A stretch of DNA of 36,808 bases from an uncultured Porphyromonas sp. (lineage in GTDB: Bacteria; Bacteroidota; Bacteroidia; Bacteroidales; Porphyromonadaceae): positions 1 to 36,808 of the forward strand of contig NZ_CABUAN010000023.1 of the NCBI RefSeq assembly GCF_902489635.1. Reading direction: 5' to 3'. The notes under the pieces were generated by a model, which was not told the origin of the DNA, searched no databases, and was given only the letters and a program-made list of their open reading frames with translations. A program made the position numbers and the translations under genes. Below, in pieces: positions 32,684 through 36,808 of the stretch. Each line of letters opens with the position of its first letter. Positions within the stretch are counted from its first letter, which is position 1.

Positions 32684-33241
32684 ATGGAAGAGAAGAAGAT
32701 ACTCAGAGCCCCCTTTACGACAGAGATGATTACTCCGCTCAGAGCGGGAGATATGTGCTACATCTCGGGGACTATCTATACAGCACGTGACGCAGCGCAT
32801 CTGCGTCTTGTCGAGATGCTAGAGCGAGGAGAGGAGATGCCTTTTGACTTCGCAGGGCAGGTCGTTTACTATGCGGGTCCTTGCCCGGCTAAGCCTGGAC
32901 AACCCATCGGCTCCGTCGGCCCCACTACGGGAGGACGTATGGACGCTTATTCGCCAACGCTCATAGCGCATGGTCTGCGTGTTATGATCGGCAAGGGCCT
33001 ACGTAGCCCAGAGGTCGTTGACGCGATCAAGCAGTACAAGGGCGTGTACTTCGCCGCCATCGGTGGAGCTGCTGCTCTGATGGGCAAGTGCGTCAAGGAG
33101 GCCGAGGTGATTGCTTTCGACGACTTAGGGCCCGAAGCAATTCGCAAGCTACGTGTCGAGGAGCTCCCCGTCATCGTAGCCGTCGACAGCCTCGGAGGCG
33201 ACGTCTACTCGCTCGGTCGCTCGCAGTACGCCCGCCGATAA
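32684..33241 (+). CDS. Class I fumarate hydratase, beta subunit
   Basis: A 185-residue swivelling C-terminal half of class I fumarase/tartrate dehydratase (TtdB-like). Motifs are LRAGDMCYISGTIYTARDAAH, the phosphate-like loop VGPTTGGRMDAY, MIGKG and FAAIGGAAALMGKCV. The ATG at 32684 gives the standard length. An upstream in-frame start at 32636 would overlap the alpha gene by 37 bp and add a non-conserved leader, so it is rejected. It forms the alpha2-beta2 enzyme with the preceding gene. The two subunits are fused in many other bacteria but separate here. Confidence 0.92.
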   Translation: MEEKKILRAPFTTEMITPLRAGDMCYISGTIYTARDAAHLRLVEMLERGEEMPFDFAGQVVYYAGPCPAKPGQPIGSVGPTTGGRMDAYSPTLIAHGLRVMIGKGLRSPEVVDAIKQYKGVYFAAIGGAAALMGKCVKEAEVIAFDDLGPEAIRKLRVEELPVIVAVDSLGGDVYSLGRSQYARR

Positions 33242-33284
33242 CCAGCTAGAGACTAAACACTTACCACAGCAACATTCCTAAATC

Positions 33285-36200
33285 ATGAATTATACTATGA
33301 CGAAAAGATTAACCCCTTTACTCTTGCTACTCTTGGCTCTCTGCCTCCCTGCTATGGGGCATGCGAGCAAGAGCCCTTTTACCTCAGGCGATGGTCTGAG
33401 AGAGCTAGGCGAACCAACGATACGCCTGACTACCTCCACAGAGATTGGAGCGGACTGCTCATTTAGATTCTCCGGGGCTGCGACATCTATCCAGGTGGAC
33501 TGGGGCGATGGTACGCTCGCTACCATCTCTCCTACTGCACCAAGGATCAGTGGCAAGAAGGCTGGCGAGGAGATCAAGATCTACGGAGAGTGCGAAATTT
33601 TTCTAGCTCCGGGAGCTCATATCACCTCCATATCGATCAATTCGCAAAAGCTTGGTGTGCTCTCCCTAGAGAATAATGAGCTTACCACGCTAGACCACGT
33701 CAATGCGCCAAACCTTGCAACCCTTAGGATAAAAAACAACAAGCTGACGAGCTTCCACTACAAGGAGCTAAAGTCGCTCTCCACGGTTGATCTGAAACGC
33801 AACGATCTAGCGTCTATCGACCTCACGGGCTTAGATAAACTCAAGAACTTGGATGTCTCATACAACGCACGCTTAAGTGTCATAGACGGCTCTGCAATGC
33901 CTAGTCTAACCTCCATAAAAGCTGATAGCTGCGCCTTAGAGCAGGTCGCTCTCCCAGAGCAGATCGCTGAGTTTTACGCAAAGGCCAACAAGCTCACTAA
34001 GCTCGGTGAGGGCGCTGTCGCTTACCCCAAGCTGCTACGTCTGAGACTACAGGGCAACGACTTCGCTGAGCTCACGTTTGGGGAGTGTCCGCTCCTCAAC
34101 GATCTCGAGCTAGAGGGCAATAAGCTCTCGGCTCTTACGCTCGGTTCACTGCCAGCTCTGAAGAAGCTACTCCTCCAGGAGAACCGCCTCGAGGCGGACG
34201 CTCTCAACAAGATCTACAAAGATCTACCTACGATCGCAGGAACGATCAATGTGGCCGACAACCCAGGCGCAGAGAAGGCTTATGGCTATATCGCAAAGGA
34301 CAAGGGCTGGACGATAGACGTCCTGGGCCAGGAGAATAAGCTAGGCGAGCCAACGATACGCCTGACCACCTCCACAGAGATTGGAGCGGACTGCTCATTT
34401 AGAATCATGGGTGATGGTAGTACGCCAATCCAGATTGACTGGGGCGATGGTACACTCACAACCGTCTCTCCTACTTCACCAGCGGCCAAGGGTAAGAAGG
34501 CTGGCGACGAGATCAAGGTCTACGGAAACTGCTCAGTCCTTATGGCTCCAGGAGTTCATATCACCTCCATAGCGATCAATTCGGAACAGCTTGGTATGCT
34601 CTCCCTAGAGAACAATGAGCTTACTACGCTAGACCATGTCAATGCGCCAAACCTTGGAATCCTTAAGATACAAAATAACAAGCTGACGAGCTTCCACTAC
34701 AAGGAGCTAAAGTCGCTCTCAACCGTTGATCTGAGACGCAACGATCTAGAGACTATCGAGCTCAGGGGCTTAGATAAACTCAAGAATCTGGATGTCTCAT
34801 ACAACGCTCGCTTAAGTGTCATAGACGGCTCCGTAATGCCCAGTCTAACCTCCATAAAAGCTGATAGCTGTGCCTTAGAGCAGGTGGCTCTCCCAGCGCA
34901 GATTGCAGAGTTCTACGCAAAGGGTAACAAGCTCACTAAACTCGGTGAGGGAGCTGTCGCTTTCCCCAAGTTGCTACGTCTGAGACTCCAGGGCAACGAC
35001 TTCGCTGAGCTTACGTTTGGTGAGTGCCCGCTCCTTAACGATCTCGAGCTAGAGGGCAATAAGCTCACGGCTCTTACACTAGGCACACTACCTAGTCTGA
35101 GGACGATATTCCTCCAGGAGAACCTCCTCGAGGCGGACGCTCTCAACAAGGTTTACAATGCCTTACCGACCCTCTCAGGAACGATCAAGGTGGCCAACAA
35201 CCCTGGCGCAGAGAAGGCCCTCGGTTATATAGCTACGGAGAAGGGCTGGACGATAGACGTCCCTGGTCAAAAGAACCAAGACCCAGATCCCGTCATTACG
35301 ATAAAGACAAAGCCCGACAAAGAGATCTACTTGGGCCTGTCTGGCTTTGCTGACGAGAGTAAGGTGCAGATAGAGACAGACGAAGGCGTAGTCGTAGAGG
35401 AGACGATCACGAGTGGCACGCCTCCTACCAAGAAGTACAAGTCGACGAGAGGCCTTGTCCGAATCACTGGATTGGTACATACGATAGACTGCTCCGAAAA
35501 CGGCTCTATCGCATACGACATCGACGCCTCACAGAGTCCTAAGCTGGTTAAGTTCTATGCGCTGCACAACACGATGACCTCTGTCAACGTCAAGGGCTGC
35601 GCTGATCTTACCTTTATCAACTGTGCGGGTAGTGAGCTCCCAGAGATTGATCTCTCAGACTGCAAGCAACTAGAGACCGTATGGCTGCCAGGTAATAAGA
35701 TGATAAGCATCGACCTGACTGGGCTGACGAACCTCCAAGAGCTTAGCCTAGAGCGCAACCTACTGACCGACATTCGTGGTCTCTCAGACTGCACTAAGCT
35801 GACAGAGCTCAATGTCGCTGAAAACGAACTCACGACGCTCGCGCTCACGGGGCTGTCTAGCCTGAACAAGCTTGACTGTCGCGACAACAAGCTGACCGCT
35901 CTCGACCTCAGCTCTTGTACGGCTCTGACGGAGGCATTCTGCTACAAGAACGCTATCAAAGAGCCTGCTATGAAGCAACTCTTCGAGAGCCTCCCCACAA
36001 GAAGTGCTAGTGAGCGTGGTGAACTCTACGCCATTGACTCTTCAGACAAGGGCGAGGAGAACAAAGTAAACGACGCTGATGTCAAGATCGCTAGTGACAA
36101 GTTCTGGCTCGTCTATGACTACAAGAACTACGACAATGGAGGCAAGAATCCACTTGCTAACGATCCAGTCGTCTCGGCAGATCACTACCGCCTCATGATC

Positions 36201-36389
36201 ACTGGAGACTATATCGAGATCGCTCAGACTACTCCCCACGCTGTCGTGGAGCTATATGCGCTCGATGGTACGCTCCTACAGAGCGCACGTGCTGATCAGA
36301 GCGGTGACCTGCGACTCAGCATCGCGGAGCTACCCACGGGGAGCTACCTACTCTCCGTCGATGGCGAGGCAACCAAGGTAATCCTCTAG
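33285..36389 (+). CDS. T9SS-exported leucine-rich-repeat protein with internal duplication
   Basis: A 1034-residue surface protein. The signal peptide is about 1-27 (LLLLLALCLPAMGHA). Two nearly identical units of 312 residues follow (41-352 and 353-664). Each starts LGEPTIRLTTSTEIGADCSF, then a beta domain with VDWGDGT or IDWGDGT, then about nine leucine-rich repeats of the form LxxLxLxxNxL. A third, divergent LRR block covers about 670-905. The C-terminus (about 960-1034, VVELYALDGTLLQ and LPTGSYLLSVDGE) is a type A sorting domain for type IX secretion. BspA-type LRR proteins of oral Bacteroidota bind host matrix or other bacteria, but a binding role is only inferred. A start 12 bp later (MTKRL) is possible. 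Confidence 0.88.
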   Translation: MNYTMTKRLTPLLLLLLALCLPAMGHASKSPFTSGDGLRELGEPTIRLTTSTEIGADCSFRFSGAATSIQVDWGDGTLATISPTAPRISGKKAGEEIKIYGECEIFLAPGAHITSISINSQKLGVLSLENNELTTLDHVNAPNLATLRIKNNKLTSFHYKELKSLSTVDLKRNDLASIDLTGLDKLKNLDVSYNARLSVIDGSAMPSLTSIKADSCALEQVALPEQIAEFYAKANKLTKLGEGAVAYPKLLRLRLQGNDFAELTFGECPLLNDLELEGNKLSALTLGSLPALKKLLLQENRLEADALNKIYKDLPTIAGTINVADNPGAEKAYGYIAKDKGWTIDVLGQENKLGEPTIRLTTSTEIGADCSFRIMGDGSTPIQIDWGDGTLTTVSPTSPAAKGKKAGDEIKVYGNCSVLMAPGVHITSIAINSEQLGMLSLENNELTTLDHVNAPNLGILKIQNNKLTSFHYKELKSLSTVDLRRNDLETIELRGLDKLKNLDVSYNARLSVIDGSVMPSLTSIKADSCALEQVALPAQIAEFYAKGNKLTKLGEGAVAFPKLLRLRLQGNDFAELTFGECPLLNDLELEGNKLTALTLGTLPSLRTIFLQENLLEADALNKVYNALPTLSGTIKVANNPGAEKALGYIATEKGWTIDVPGQKNQDPDPVITIKTKPDKEIYLGLSGFADESKVQIETDEGVVVEETITSGTPPTKKYKSTRGLVRITGLVHTIDCSENGSIAYDIDASQSPKLVKFYALHNTMTSVNVKGCADLTFINCAGSELPEIDLSDCKQLETVWLPGNKMISIDLTGLTNLQELSLERNLLTDIRGLSDCTKLTELNVAENELTTLALTGLSSLNKLDCRDNKLTALDLSSCTALTEAFCYKNAIKEPAMKQLFESLPTRSASERGELYAIDSSDKGEENKVNDADVKIASDKFWLVYDYKNYDNGGKNPLANDPVVSADHYRLMITGDYIEIAQTTPHAVVELYALDGTLLQSARADQSGDLRLSIAELPTGSYLLSVDGEATKVIL
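33405..35276 (+). repeat. Two tandem 936-bp in-frame units in the LRR gene
   Basis: Unit 1 is 33405-34340 and unit 2 is 34341-35276, both opening with CTAGGCGA then CCAACGATACGCCTGA. Long stretches are identical, such as the segment around CTGACGAGCTTCCACTACAA. The offset is exactly 936 bp, so the frame is kept. Differences are scattered, including small changes near the WGDGT motif. Confidence 0.92.
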
Positions 36390-36399
36390 CGACTGCCAC

Positions 36400-36550
36400 C
36401 TCACAATCTTGCTTGCAAGATTGTCCAGACTTTGCAGAAAGGATGAAGCGCAAGGCGCTGAGGGTGAGGTCTGAAGGGAGCATACCTCCGTATGTGACCG
36501 AAGCCGAATCCCGAAAGCAACACAGCGATTCGCCTTTATACAACAGTCTC
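36400..36550 (+). mobile_element. MITE copy 2, lacking the left 26 bp
   Basis: Matches the 175-bp element at 18824-18998 from its second palindrome to its right end, with very few differences. The right inverted end reads TACAACAGTCTC (36539-36550), one mismatch from copy 1. The left terminal hairpin is missing; the match begins 10 bp after the LRR stop codon. No target duplication can be recognised because the left end is lost. The palindrome at 36403-36424 is the reverse complement of the one in copy 1. Confidence 0.85.
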
Positions 36551-36558
36551 ATATAATA

Positions 36559-36617
36559 TAAGAGGACTCTCCCAGCAGCAGGTCACCAGGCCTAACGCTG
36601 AGGGAGTCCTCTTATTT
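36559..36617 (+). terminator. Terminator after the LRR gene
   Basis: TAAGAGGACTCTCCC (36559-36573) pairs with GGGAGTCCTCTTA (36602-36614) apart from a 2-nt bulge. An inner CAGC/GCTG stem lies in the loop, and TTATTTA runs through the end. It lies beyond the MITE, so the LRR transcript includes the element. Confidence 0.8.
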
Positions 36618-36663
36618 ATCGTGTATGCTTACGATGACGCCACGGCAGAGGGCAAAGGACGAT

Positions 36664-36808
36664 CTGACGCATTGTCACCCCTGCCCTCTAATTTCTAACC
36701 TCTGACCTCTAATCTCTATTTACATATCTTTACGGGGAAATTCGTCCGATTCTCTCCTTTCTCGAATATCCACGTGGAGAATCTCAAATCTCCACGTGGA
36801 TATTTTTT
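36664..36808 (-). repeat. Dispersed CCACGTGG repeat, copy D (inverted relative to A)
   Basis: CCACGTGG is at 36770-36777 and 36792-36799. On the minus strand the order is hairpin, core (GAATTTCCCCGTAAAGATA), heptads, then GGGGTGACAATGCGTCAG. The first 120 bp closely match copy A. The 80-bp terminal domain seen in A and C is absent: the sequence passes directly from GTGACA to ATGCGTCAG. The window ends inside the hairpin module. Between the terminator and this repeat (36618-36663) nothing is recognisable. Confidence 0.85.

Overview
This window is chromosomal DNA from a Bacteroidota bacterium, most likely a Porphyromonas close to the P. asaccharolytica/uenonis group. The genus assignment is inferred from protein content, not from any marker search. 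Pointers are Bacteroidota -7 promoter boxes (TAnnTTTG) before many genes, two proteins with type IX secretion C-terminal tails, an S46 dipeptidyl-peptidase, a lipoprotein glutaminyl cyclase, a two-subunit B12-dependent methylmalonyl-CoA mutase and a two-subunit class I fumarase. Together these fit an asaccharolytic, peptide-fermenting, propionate-forming anaerobe. No phage, plasmid, CRISPR, rRNA or defence genes were seen.

Layout. 1-351: dispersed repeat and promoter. 352-2838: an AspT/YidE-type transporter and LptB. 3009-7061: mutA-mutB. 7062-7575: repeats and a tRNA promoter. 7576-7648: tRNA-Lys(CTT). 7809-11678: endonuclease IV, a YciO-like protein and a large Ig-like lipoprotein. 16596-11704 (minus): a tight six-gene operon (M48 lipoprotein peptidase, cobalamin adenosyltransferase, glutaminyl cyclase, SufE, DUF2156, GNAT). 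16887-20471: two co-directional membrane proteins facing a zinc-ribbon/WG-repeat membrane protein, with a MITE between them. 20472-21150: repeats. 21225-22089 region (minus): tRNA-Pro(GGG) and trmD, followed by the DPP7-like peptidase and a DUF389 membrane protein. 26196-29283: AI-2E-family permease overlapping dnaX. 29454-36389: T9SS serine protease, fumarase alpha and beta, and a T9SS leucine-rich-repeat protein. 36390-36808: second MITE copy, terminator and an inverted copy of the repeat at the left end.

How genes fit together. The fumarase and methylmalonyl-CoA mutase are two steps of the fumarate, succinate, succinyl-CoA, methylmalonyl-CoA, propionate route. The adenosyltransferase (15095-15643) makes the coenzyme form of B12 that the mutase needs. 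The DPP7-like enzyme, glutaminyl cyclase and secreted protease serve peptide use and maturation of exported proteins.

The most unusual signals are not classical genes. They are: (i) an A10 tract in dnaX with stop codons just downstream in both other frames, a probable slippage site making gamma; (ii) a run of about 22 heptanucleotides inside the DUF389 gene, a possible phase-variation tract; (iii) a dispersed intergenic repeat built on CCACGTGG hairpins and GATTAGA-like heptads, present at four loci including both window ends in inverted orientation; (iv) a 175-bp MITE with 12-bp inverted ends and a 5-bp target duplication; and (v) an exact-length 936-bp in-frame duplication in the LRR gene.
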